Source: JALOLV01 sp046295175 (GTDB lineage: Bacteria; Bacteroidota; Bacteroidia; Cytophagales; Spirosomataceae). Taken from it: DNA of 64,000 nucleotides. Location of the stretch: positions 1 through 64,000 of the forward strand of contig JBKBNY010000015.1 in the NCBI GenBank assembly GCA_046295175.1, read 5' to 3'. This document shows, piece by piece, positions 1 to 7,666 of the stretch. Every line of letters starts with the position of its first letter. Positions within the stretch are counted from its first letter, which is position 1. The notes beneath the pieces were generated by a model that ran no database searches, had not been told where the DNA came from, and saw nothing but the letters and a program-made list of their open reading frames with translations. Position numbers and translations under genes: made by a program.

Positions 1-71
1 GAACAGAGAAGTTAAGCCCACGACCGCCGATGGTACTTAGGTCAAACTTGGGAGAGTAGGTAGATGCCAGA
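1..71 (+). rRNA. rrf: 5S rRNA, 3' part (5' end outside window)
   Basis: The first ~70 bases read as the 3' two thirds of a bacterial 5S rRNA: the GAACAGAGAAGUUAAGCC block, a central variable part, then GGGAGAGUAGGUAGAUGCCAG-like closing sequence. The gene begins before the window. A terminator follows at once, so this is the end of an rRNA operon, and the defence-like genes start about 185 bp downstream. Confidence 0.93.
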
Positions 72-83
72 ATTTTATTGCAA

Positions 84-111
84 AACCCTCAGTCAGCACT
101 GAGGGTTTTTT
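84..111 (+). terminator. Rho-independent terminator of rRNA operon
   Basis: Nine-base arms ACCCTCAGT (85-93) and ACTGAGGGT (98-106) with a 4-nt loop are followed by a run of T. It lies right behind the 5S gene. Confidence 0.9.
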
Positions 112-197
112 GCGTTTATAGCATTGTTTATACAATTGAAGGCTGATATGATTTTTAATGAAACTGTTTATTTACTATTCATTTATTTGATTTCGAT

Positions 198-228
198 TTT
201 GAATTAATCTCTTGATTTGATAGTTTTG
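198..228 (+). promoter_or_regulatory. Bacteroidota-type promoter for the dndC operon
   Basis: TTTG at 198-201 and TAGTTTTG at 221-228 match the -33 and -7 elements (TTTG, TAnnTTTG) with a 19-bp gap. The start codon at 256 lies about 28 bp further on. The rest of 112-255 is plain AT-rich spacer. Confidence 0.65.
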
Positions 229-255
229 TTTATGTAAATTACAGAAAACTTAATT

Positions 256-1575
256 ATGACATTTGCAGAGAAAATAAAAGAAACAGCAAAAGAGATTCAA
301 GAATCATATACGGCTGATAATACTCCTTGGGTTATCGGTTATTCGGGTGGGAAGGATTCGACAGCTGTGTTGCAAATGGTCATGTATGCTTTAGCCAAAC
401 TCCCTGCCGAAAGGCTCACAAAAGAGATTCACGTTTTATCAAATGATACTTTGGTCGAGAATCCTGCGGTTGTGGCGTATATTGATGCTCAATTAGCATT
501 GATTGAAAAAGCTGGACGAAGCAAACTTTTTGCTCATAACCCAAATTTGTTTAAAATCTATAAGTCTATTCCGAAAATTGAGGATAGATTTTGGATAAAT
601 CTCATTGGTAAAGGGTATCCATCGCCTAATCGTTTGTTTAGGTGGTGTACCGAACGAATGAAAATAAAGCCTACCAACGATTACATTCTGGAACAAGTAA
701 GTAAATTTGGCAAGGCAATTATCGTTTTAGGAGCAAGAAAAGCCGAATCGTCAAACCGAGCGAGGTCTATTGAAAAATACGATTTATCAGAAATAAACGA
801 AGACCAAAAACTTCGTAAACACTCGCTTGCCAATGCGTGGGTATATGCCCCAATTACGGAGCTAAGCACCCAAGAAGTATGGACATACTTATTGCAAGTG
901 CCCAACTTTTGGGGAGGCGACAACAAAAAACTCGTTACGATGTATCGCAATGGTTCAGAGAATTGGGGGGAATGTCCATTAGTAATTGATACCAGTACAT
1001 CGAGTTGTGGAAACTCTCGTTTTGGATGTTGGGTTTGTACGGTCGTTAACAAAGATAAATCAATGGAAAATCTGATTGAAAATGGAGAAGATTGGATGTT
1101 TCCGTTTTTAGATTTCAGAAACTATATCGCTGATATACGAGACGACCATTCTAAACGAATGAACCGTAGTCGTGATAATAAAGACCACATCGGTCCATTC
1201 AACTTTGAAACCAGAGCCGAATTGCTCGAAAAACTCTTAGAAATCGAAGAAAAAACCAAAGTTTCGTTGATTTCTAAAAACGAACTGGCGGCAATTCAGA
1301 CCCAATGGAACTATGATGGTAGCTTTAAATATTCGGTAAATGATATTTATTTCAAAGTTAAAAAGCAAAACATCATTCAAGACTTTGAACTTACCAAAAA
1401 GCGAAAAGAGGAAGAACTAACTTTATTAAAAGAAGTAGCAGAAAAACATGGCGTGAACGCCGACCATATTAGAGAACTTTTAATGACTGAAAAAGAATTT
1501 GTGAGTTTCCTAAGGCGTAGAAATATTTACACTGATATTCAAAAGAAAATAGAACGTTTTGTAAATGAAATTTGA
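256..1575 (+). CDS. dndC: DNA phosphorothioation sulfurtransferase DndC
   Basis: DndC is the PAPS-reductase-like ATP pyrophosphatase that helps put sulfur into the DNA backbone, taking sulfur from a cysteine desulfurase (DndA/IscS). Visible here: the PP-loop SGGKDS at residues 30-35, the SNDTLVENP block (62-70), FRWCTERMKIKP (128-139), the QVPNFWGGDN segment (~214-223) and FGCWVCTVV (257-264). Conserved cysteines 131, 240, 251, 258 and 261 are the candidates for the Fe-S cluster known in this family. At 439 residues it lies near the lower end for DndC. It is first in an apparent operon with an HNH protein 24 bp downstream. No dndD, dndE or dndB follows, unlike standard dndBCDE loci. It is clearly closer to DndC than to CysH or IbrA, because the whole central block matches. 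Confidence 0.93.
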   Translation: MTFAEKIKETAKEIQESYTADNTPWVIGYSGGKDSTAVLQMVMYALAKLPAERLTKEIHVLSNDTLVENPAVVAYIDAQLALIEKAGRSKLFAHNPNLFKIYKSIPKIEDRFWINLIGKGYPSPNRLFRWCTERMKIKPTNDYILEQVSKFGKAIIVLGARKAESSNRARSIEKYDLSEINEDQKLRKHSLANAWVYAPITELSTQEVWTYLLQVPNFWGGDNKKLVTMYRNGSENWGECPLVIDTSTSSCGNSRFGCWVCTVVNKDKSMENLIENGEDWMFPFLDFRNYIADIRDDHSKRMNRSRDNKDHIGPFNFETRAELLEKLLEIEEKTKVSLISKNELAAIQTQWNYDGSFKYSVNDIYFKVKKQNIIQDFELTKKRKEEELTLLKEVAEKHGVNADHIRELLMTEKEFVSFLRRRNIYTDIQKKIERFVNEI

Positions 1576-1599
1576 TGGAAATAATTTATTATAACTCCC

Positions 1600-2577
1600 A
1601 TGACTTCAATAGAATACTTCATACAAGCATTTTCTTCTCTTCATGTTGATAAATCAAAGGGTGTAGCTCCACATAAACCAATTTTATTATTGAGTATTAT
1701 TCATGAATACGAAGTAAAAAGAATCCTTGATAATCGTATCTTTATTACTCCTGAACTTATTCATACTTTTTCAGAAATTTGGAATCAATTAGTTATAACA
1801 GAACATGATAAACGATTTGCGTTACCTTTTTATCATTTACGAGGAGAAAAAGGTAGCTGGTGGAATCTAATCCCCAAACCAAACTGCGAAATCTGGCTTG
1901 AAAATGCAGGTTCAATGAGAAGTTTCGCAAATCTAAATGTAGCTATTGAATATGCTGAAATTGACCTAAATTTAGTACAATTACTCAAAAATAATGATGG
2001 GCGTAAGGTTTTAAGAGAAGTTTTGATAAACACTTACTTCCCCCATAGCAAAGTAACAAATATTGACTACAAGGACGATAATTATATTGCAAATTTAAAA
2101 AACGAAATTTTAGAAGAGACTCCAGTCGAGTATAAAAAACTAATTGAAAACTTAAAGAAAAACTTAGATAAAGAAACTTATCAAGTTGAAATATTTAGCA
2201 GAAATGTAGCTTTTCGTAGAGAAATTTTGCATTTATATAAAGAAAAGTGCTGTATTTCGGGTTTACATGTGAGTGCCAAATTCACCATTACTATGGTTGA
2301 CACTTGTCATATTGTCCCATTTGCTGAAAGTTTCAATAATAATCCCACAAACGGAGTTGCTTTATCTCCAAACCTTCATAGAGCATTTGATAGGGGCTTA
2401 CTTAGCATAGATGAAAATTATAGGGTAATTCTTTCAAAATATTTTACAGAAAACCTTGAAAGCCCTTATTCTTTTAATCAATTCAATTCTTCTCAAATTA
2501 CCCTTCCTTCACTTGAAAAGTTCTTCCCTTCACAAGAATATTTTGCATGGCATCGAAAAAATAAATTTCAAAAGTAG
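1600..2577 (+). CDS. HNH endonuclease with N-terminal sulfur-binding-like domain (ScoMcrA type)
   Basis: A 325-residue two-domain protein. Residues ~24-95 carry HKPILLLSII, ITPEL, the LPFYHLRGEKGSWWNL block and surrounding helices, the layout I associate with the phosphorothioate-binding domain (SBD) of ScoMcrA-like restriction enzymes. A charged linker (~150-195) leads to an HNH fold: CCISG (217-221), DTCHIVPF (234-241), NGVALSPNLHRAFDRGL (251-267), with H237, N258 and H260 as likely catalytic or metal ligands. In known enzymes such a protein cuts DNA near phosphorothioate. Here it is encoded 24 bp after dndC, the maker of that mark, so it may sense rather than simply destroy marked DNA. The HNH part is secure; the SBD assignment rests on recalled motif similarity. 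Confidence 0.82.
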   Translation: MTSIEYFIQAFSSLHVDKSKGVAPHKPILLLSIIHEYEVKRILDNRIFITPELIHTFSEIWNQLVITEHDKRFALPFYHLRGEKGSWWNLIPKPNCEIWLENAGSMRSFANLNVAIEYAEIDLNLVQLLKNNDGRKVLREVLINTYFPHSKVTNIDYKDDNYIANLKNEILEETPVEYKKLIENLKKNLDKETYQVEIFSRNVAFRREILHLYKEKCCISGLHVSAKFTITMVDTCHIVPFAESFNNNPTNGVALSPNLHRAFDRGLLSIDENYRVILSKYFTENLESPYSFNQFNSSQITLPSLEKFFPSQEYFAWHRKNKFQK

Positions 2578-2596
2578 TATTTATATACTTTAAGAG

Positions 2597-3682
2597 ATGA
2601 AAACAGAATTCAAAAAAATATATTATGATTTATTGATAATCAACCCCAATTATCCAAGAGTACCAAAATCTATCTTGACCAAATCCGAATCAGAAATCAT
2701 TGATTTCATGTTATTAGAGCATAGTCTAATATAATTGATGTTGGCGATTGGGCAAAATGGATTCTTCGTAGGAGAACAATTATTAGTTGTCAAAGAGGGG
2801 GATTTATACAAATTAATAGAAGGTAATAGACGTTTGGCCTCCGTTAAATTACTGAATAACCCTGAATTAGCAACTAAAAATAAAATCAAGATTGCTGACG
2901 TAATTTTAGCTACAACAGAAAGACCAAAAGAAATACCTTGCATCATTTTTAATGATGAAAAAGAAATTCATAAATATTTAGGGTTTAGACATATTACAGG
3001 TACTAAAGAGTGGCGAATGCTTGAAAAAGCACGGTATCTCTATGAGCTAAGAAAAAGTGAGTATAATGAATTAAGTGACAGTGAAGCTGCCATCAAAATT
3101 GCAAAATCTATTGGAAGTAAAAGAGACTATGTAGAAAGAATTTTAAAAGGGTTTGAAATCTACAAAATAATTGAAGACAAAGATTTTTACAAAATAGCAG
3201 GCTTGAGTGATACTACTTTTTACTTCAACTATATAGCTGATAGCCTGAATAAAGAAAATATAAAAAAAATTATTTATGAACCCTCACAAGATTCTCCTGA
3301 CGAATATATAAAGATAAATGAGGGAAATCTTAAAATTTTAATAGAATGGTTTTTCCAAAAAAATGACCAATTAAAATCAAGACTTATTGGTGACAGCACC
3401 CATTTAACAATGCTTAATGCAGTTCTTGGTAATGAGATAGCAAAAGTAGAATTTAAAGACAATGGACTTGAAATAAGAAGAGCTTATGAATTAACTGAAG
3501 ACTTGGGCAATCAATTTCAAGAATCAATAAAACAATCTTTAAACTATTTGGAACAAGCAGATAAAGTGGTGCATCGAATAGAAAACTTTTACCTTGATTT
3601 AGAGGATGATTTAAAAGCTATCAGGAGTTTAACCATTAAAATTAAATCTGCGAAAGACTCAAAGGATGAACGAGAATTTTAA
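2597..3682 (+). pseudogene. ParB/DndB-like protein gene interrupted by a nonsense codon
   Basis: One reading frame from ATG 2597 to 3682 has a single TAA at 2732-2734. The 45 codons before it contain INPNYPRVP, the usual opening of a ParB N-terminal domain; directly after it come GQNGFFVGEQLLVV and the signature LIEGNRRLASVKLL. CAA to TAA would explain the break, restoring a continuous ~361-residue protein. A 315-residue product could still restart at TTG 2735 or ATG 2738, but it would lack the first ParB strand. The C-terminal two thirds are helical with a likely helix-turn-helix (~110-135, AIKIAKSIGSKRDYVERIL). ParB-like proteins pair with PAPS-reductase-like proteins elsewhere (IbrA/IbrB), and DndB carries a related DGQHR fold. 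The 3' end overlaps the next gene by 17 bp, so the operon frame is otherwise intact. Confidence 0.8.
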
Positions 3683-4613
3683 ATTAAATATTGATACTTC
3701 AAAGTATATAGGGATTTCAGACGACAAACTAAATTATTTTGCTGATTTGGTTGAAATAATTGCGTTAATTTCTAAAATGGAAATCACTGTAGGTGAAGTA
3801 TTGGATAGATTTTATGAAACTAATTTACTCACAAGAAGAGATAATTATGAAGCTGAAAGTAGTGATAAAAATGAGTCATGGATTAAAGAAATATTTACAT
3901 TATTAGAACTCAGAGCCAATACATATTTAGGAAACTATCCTTTTGAATTTGTCAAAACCACAGATAGTATAACACTAAAAACCAAATTATCAGAAATACA
4001 TAAATTATATATACAATTATTACTTTCTGCTAATTTGCCTTTCTTTGACCAATTAGAACCTAAACTAACTACTGATTTTGAAAATATTTCCTATCACTCA
4101 TTGAAGTCATACTTAAGTGATAATCCCAATGTTAAGAAGTTTGGTAAAAAAACCGAATATGCTGGCACTAATGCCGTAGAAAAAATAAAAAAATTAGCAA
4201 AGGATATAAATATAGAATTTAGTGAAGATGATTTAGAACAGGTAAATAAGTATAACTCTAACGAAAAAGGATTAGATGTTGTAGCGTGGTTCCCATTTAA
4301 TGATAATTGGGGTAATTTACTCGTATTTTTGGGTCAATGTGCTTGTGTAAATAAAGACTGGCATAAAAAAAGACAAGATGCTATTCCGTACGAACATTTT
4401 TTCAAGTTTAAGGGAATAAGACCAATTCATATTTTATTCATTCCTCATTCATTAACAAAAGAAAGAGGATTCTACAGCAGTATTCATATTAGTGATACAT
4501 TACTATTTGAACGAAAGAGAATAATAGACAATTTTGATGTAACAAATTATACAATGTTGGAATCGAATGATATAGTCGAAAAAGTGATTGCTTACAAAGA
4601 GGACATAGTCTAA
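3666..4613 (+). CDS. Putative PD-(D/E)XK-like nuclease of the dndC operon
   Basis: A 315-residue protein of no family I can name. Residues 1-150 look helical. Residues 202-235 read KGLDVVAWFPFNDNWG, then LLVFLGQCACV, then DWHKKR: an acidic residue (D204), a strand ending in QC (224-225) and following lysines, as in divergent PD-(D/E)XK restriction folds where Gln replaces the second acid. The fold and any nuclease role are inferred. The gene overlaps the ParB-like frame by 17 bp and is the last of the operon. Its TAA (4611-4613) overlaps the TAG of the desulfurase remnant on the other strand, so the two genes were once perfectly tail to tail. Confidence 0.6.
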   Translation: MNENFKLNIDTSKYIGISDDKLNYFADLVEIIALISKMEITVGEVLDRFYETNLLTRRDNYEAESSDKNESWIKEIFTLLELRANTYLGNYPFEFVKTTDSITLKTKLSEIHKLYIQLLLSANLPFFDQLEPKLTTDFENISYHSLKSYLSDNPNVKKFGKKTEYAGTNAVEKIKKLAKDINIEFSEDDLEQVNKYNSNEKGLDVVAWFPFNDNWGNLLVFLGQCACVNKDWHKKRQDAIPYEHFFKFKGIRPIHILFIPHSLTKERGFYSSIHISDTLLFERKRIIDNFDVTNYTMLESNDIVEKVIAYKEDIV

Positions 4614-4726
4614 CTCCAAAGCTCCCTCAAATCAGTAACCACCTTACTAAGCATCAAAACAGCCTTTTCAATGTCTTCTTTAGTAGTATATTTACTCAAA
4701 CTAAACCGAAGGCTTTAAAAGGCTTG
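4610..4726 (-). pseudogene. Remnant of cysteine desulfurase 3' end (38 codons)
   Basis: This stretch is about 93% identical to 5462-5578, the last 38 codons plus stop of the intact desulfurase, in the same orientation. It has an in-frame stop at 4715-4717 (TTA on the + strand, where the intact gene has a Gln codon) and no start. Identity begins at the stop codon and is lost abruptly at 4727. It probably marks the displaced original gene end after insertion of the 4727-5461 cassette. Confidence 0.9.
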
Positions 4727-4784
4727 GTTATATATCTTTCAATTAATATACGGCTATATTACTTTTAAAATCTCTACTTTATGT

Positions 4785-4792
4785 TATCTTTG
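4785..4792 (+). promoter_or_regulatory. -7 element for the nucleotidyltransferase pair
   Basis: TATCTTTG fits TAnnTTTG and lies 23 bp before ATG 4815. A clear TTTG at -33 is missing; a CTTTT run stands at 4762-4766. The cassette therefore seems to bring its own weak promoter. Confidence 0.5.
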
Positions 4793-4814
4793 TTTAGTTT
4801 TAATTGAGGATATC

Positions 4815-5009
4815 ATGCAAAGAAAAATAGCTATGGTGGCAAATCAAATCCACCTAAAAGACCCCCACCAAGAAGAAGCTGATTTAGCCTATTGGCTATC
4901 AAAAACACCACAAGAGAGATTACAGGCAGTTACTTTACTCATACGTCAGCATATACCCGTTGGTCAGAGGATGGACAGAACTGTAAGTGCAAAACGAACA
5001 ATGAAATGA
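4815..5009 (+). CDS. Small partner protein of a nucleotidyltransferase
   Basis: A 64-residue basic protein with the block ADLAYWLSKTPQERLQAV, a pattern I have seen in short proteins encoded just before nucleotidyltransferases in bacterial toxin-antitoxin-like pairs. Its TGA (5007-5009) overlaps the ATG of the next gene in ATGA, which suggests coupled translation. No fold can be named. It lies inside the repeat-bounded cassette. Its role as an antitoxin or specificity partner is inference. Confidence 0.65.
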   Translation: MQRKIAMVANQIHLKDPHQEEADLAYWLSKTPQERLQAVTLLIRQHIPVGQRMDRTVSAKRTMK

Positions 5010-5455
5010 CACTTGACCCTGATTTTGAGGACTTTCTAAAGCTACTTAATCAATTTGAGGTTGATTATTTGATAGTGGGCGGGTATGCGATGGCTTTTCA
5101 TGGACGACCACGCTATACTGGCGATTTAGATATTTGGATAGATATTTCAGAAGCCAATGCCCAAAAAATGCTTTTGGTAATAAATGAGTTCGGGTTTTCT
5201 TCGCTGGGATTTGAGAAAGAAGACTTTTTGGAAGCAAATTTAATCAACCAAATTGGGTATCCGCCCTTACGGATTGATATTTTAACAAGTATTGACGGAA
5301 TTAATTTTAAAGAAGCATTTGCCCAAAAGCAGGAGATAAAGATTGATGAGTTTGCAGTAAACTATATTGGGCTAAACCATTTAATTCAAAATAAACAAAC
5401 TACTGGTCGTGAGCAAGATAAAATAGATGTGAAAGCGTTGCAAAAAAAGAACTAA
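5006..5455 (+). CDS. Nucleotidyltransferase (MNT / AbiEii-like)
   Basis: A 149-residue protein when started at ATG 5006, inside the ATGA overlap with the upstream gene; longer upstream readings have no family resemblance. The motif VGGYAMAFHGRPRYTGDLDIW (24-44) contains the GG and the D-x-D pair (D40, D42) of the polymerase-beta nucleotidyltransferase fold, followed by RIDILTSIDG (~92-101) with a third acidic residue. Proteins of this type transfer nucleotides to a partner or tRNA and act as toxins or antitoxins in abortive infection systems. It ends 7 bp from the desulfurase stop codon, on the opposite strand. Confidence 0.83.
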   Translation: MTLDPDFEDFLKLLNQFEVDYLIVGGYAMAFHGRPRYTGDLDIWIDISEANAQKMLLVINEFGFSSLGFEKEDFLEANLINQIGYPPLRIDILTSIDGINFKEAFAQKQEIKIDEFAVNYIGLNHLIQNKQTTGREQDKIDVKALQKKN

Positions 5456-5461
5456 AACCAT

Positions 5462-5578
5462 TCAACTCAAAAGTTCCCTCAAATCAGTAACAACCTTACT
5501 AATCATCAAAACAGCCTTTTCAATGTCTTCTTTAGTAGTATATTTACTCAAACTAAACCGAAGACTTTGAAAGGCTTG
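5462..5578 (-). repeat. 117-bp direct repeat, intact copy (desulfurase 3' end)
   Basis: Second copy of the repeat whose other copy is 4610-4726, offset 852 bp. It is the functional end of the desulfurase gene, residues 343-380 plus stop. The pair brackets the nucleotidyltransferase cassette. Confidence 0.9.
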
Positions 5579-6604
5579 TTCATCAGTCAGTCCTAATGCC
5601 TTTAAAACATGTGAGGGTTCCAACGAAGTAGAGGTACAAGCCGAACCATTGGAGATAGCTATATCTTCTAAACCCAAGATAACAGCCTCACTATCTGCAC
5701 CTTCAAAACAAATATTGGTGATGTTATAAAGTCTATTTTCACGGCATCCATTGATAAATGTATTAGGTAATTTTAATAGTTCTACTTCCAATGTATCTCT
5801 CAAAACCCTAATTTGCTTCTCGTTGGCTTTCATTTCTTCTTTGGCTACCTCGCAAGCCTTACCCAAAGCCACAATTCCAAAAGTATTAAGCGTACCACTC
5901 CTTAATCCTTTTTCGTGTCCACCACCGTGAGTTTGAGCGTTTAGTCTTATTTTCTTCTTATTATCACGTACATACAAAGCTCCAATTCCTTTCGGTGCAT
6001 GAAATTTATGCCCTGAGAACGCCATTAAATCTATTCCCAAAGCCTTCACATCAATCGGTAGTTTCCCTACTGCTTGCGTAGCATCAGTCATGAAAAAAGC
6101 ATCTTTCGCATGAGCCAATTCGGCAATTTTATGAATAGGCTGAATAACGCCAATCTCATTATTGACATACATTATAGATACTAAAATCGTATCGTTACGA
6201 AGTGTATTTGCCAATAAATCTAAGTCAAGCAAGCCATCTGCCATAACTGGCAAATAACTTATCTCAAAACCTTGTTTTTCGAGGTATTGGCAAGTATCTA
6301 AAACTGCTGAGTGTTCTGTTTGTAAAGTGATGATGTGCTTACCTTTATCTTGATAGTTCTCGGCAATTCCTTTTATAGCTAAGTTAATAGCCTCCGTAGC
6401 CCCCGAAGTAAATACAATATCATCATCATTTCCACCAATTAACTTTGCCACTTGCTGACGAGCTTCATTCACAGCTTGATTGATGCGTTGCCCAAAACCG
6501 TGTGTACTCGAAGCATTTCCAAAATCTTCTGTGAGGTAAGGCAAAGCAAACGAAACTATTCGTTCATCTACTTTGGTTGTAGCGTTGTTATCGAGGTAAA
6601 TCAT
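5462..6604 (-). CDS. Cysteine desulfurase (IscS/DndA type)
   Basis: A PLP enzyme that takes sulfur from cysteine as a persulfide and passes it on, for Fe-S clusters, thiolated tRNA or, with DndC, for DNA phosphorothioation. It opens with YLDNNATT (3-10), has TEHSAV with H98, the PLP lysine K200 in SGHKFHAPKG, and the catalytic C323 in SNGSACTS (318-325), a group I (IscS/NifS) loop. At 380 residues it is full length. It faces the dndC operon tail to tail. Whether it serves DndC or is the general enzyme cannot be told from sequence; the original overlap of stop codons (see 4610-4726) ties it to the operon's history. Confidence 0.93.
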   Translation of the reverse strand: MIYLDNNATTKVDERIVSFALPYLTEDFGNASSTHGFGQRINQAVNEARQQVAKLIGGNDDDIVFTSGATEAINLAIKGIAENYQDKGKHIITLQTEHSAVLDTCQYLEKQGFEISYLPVMADGLLDLDLLANTLRNDTILVSIMYVNNEIGVIQPIHKIAELAHAKDAFFMTDATQAVGKLPIDVKALGIDLMAFSGHKFHAPKGIGALYVRDNKKKIRLNAQTHGGGHEKGLRSGTLNTFGIVALGKACEVAKEEMKANEKQIRVLRDTLEVELLKLPNTFINGCRENRLYNITNICFEGADSEAVILGLEDIAISNGSACTSTSLEPSHVLKALGLTDEQAFQSLRFSLSKYTTKEDIEKAVLMISKVVTDLRELLS

Positions 6605-6673
6605 TCACGAATTTATTAATTGTACCTGATAATACAACAATGTGGAAGGCAAATAGTTGCCGAAAAGCCAATC

Positions 6674-7537
6674 TCACAAAACAGCCTTAACTCGATACCC
6701 AGCTTTGCGAAGTAGATTGATTACTCCATTTTCGCCGCCAAGATGAGCAGCTCCGAAGGCAAAAAATGTAGATTTTTTCTCTATGATTTGAGGAATTTCT
6801 TTAACCCATTTCTCGTTACGTTTGGCTAAAAGAGATTCTTCAAATTTTTCGTTTTTGATATGAGATTCTGAGGCGGACTGCATCAAACCAACTAAATCTT
6901 GATTTCGGTATTGATTGAGCATTATCAGCAAAGATTCTTGCATTTTATCAAAATTCTGAACATAATCGTAAAGTAGATTGGCTTGCTGCTTTTGTGGAAT
7001 ATTATCAAAAATCTTAGTTTGTTCTTCTAAAGTTTCTAAACCCAGAATTTCTTTGTTTTGCTCAGTCGCCATTTTTATGAATTGATTCTCGACAGAAGTT
7101 GGCTGGCTACAACCAATCATGGGTGAATAGGTGAATGAAAGCAGGTAGAATGGCTTAATCATCCCGAGCATATCAATTGAGTAGCCGACACGGTTTTCAA
7201 AAAAAGTAGCTAATTTTTCGTAATTCTTTTTGTCCATTAAAGACCTCAAATGTCTCTTATTGAGCATTTTTTTCTGCATTTTTTCATTCAATGCAGGGTC
7301 GTCCATGTCGAGTTCAAGATAAAGCTGCTCGGATTTCCGTAAACTTAGTGTAGTATTTGAATCGATTTTGACATCGTCTGGACAAATTACGTGAATTGTA
7401 CCATAAAGATATGAGGTTTTTATGCCATTACCCGAAACCTCCCAAAGAATTGAATTCTCGGTCGGAACTTGAGCAACGCAATATTCTGCTAAACCAAAGG
7501 CAATTACCCACAAAACGATGCTACGAATGAATCTCAT
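6674..7537 (-). CDS. TraB/GumN family protein, exported
   Basis: A 287-residue protein from ATG 7537; the reading continues upstream but only this start gives a signal peptide (MRFIRSIVLWVIAFGLA, cut after CVAQ). Family marks: SILWEVSGNG then YLYGTIHV near the N-terminus, a central helical part, and FFAFGAAHLGGENGVINLLRKAGY at the end, with its conserved GAAHL. TraB/GumN proteins share a TIKI-like metalloprotease fold; the bacterial role is unsettled. It is on the same strand as the NTF2-like gene upstream but 129 bp apart. Confidence 0.88.
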   Translation of the reverse strand: MRFIRSIVLWVIAFGLAEYCVAQVPTENSILWEVSGNGIKTSYLYGTIHVICPDDVKIDSNTTLSLRKSEQLYLELDMDDPALNEKMQKKMLNKRHLRSLMDKKNYEKLATFFENRVGYSIDMLGMIKPFYLLSFTYSPMIGCSQPTSVENQFIKMATEQNKEILGLETLEEQTKIFDNIPQKQQANLLYDYVQNFDKMQESLLIMLNQYRNQDLVGLMQSASESHIKNEKFEESLLAKRNEKWVKEIPQIIEKKSTFFAFGAAHLGGENGVINLLRKAGYRVKAVL

Positions 7538-7666
7538 GGTATTAAATAGGAAAATATTGAATCTTGGTTCAATAATTATGCCAATGAGATTTTTGGGCAA
7601 CCGGTGGGTAGAATATTTTAAGACCTCATGAAGCCGATTGAGAGCCACGAGGTCTTAATCCGATGA

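Noticed and set aside
256..1575. Assimilatory PAPS/APS reductase (CysH) or IbrA as identity of the first gene
   Set aside because: The whole central block (SNDTLVENP, FRWCTERMKIKP, QVPNFWGGDN, FGCWVCTVV) is that of DndC, not CysH or IbrA; the PP-loop alone would not decide.
4892..5005. Longer N-terminus for the nucleotidyltransferase
   Set aside because: The extra residues are the out-of-frame reading of the upstream small gene; the ATGA overlap at 5006 gives a natural start and family length.
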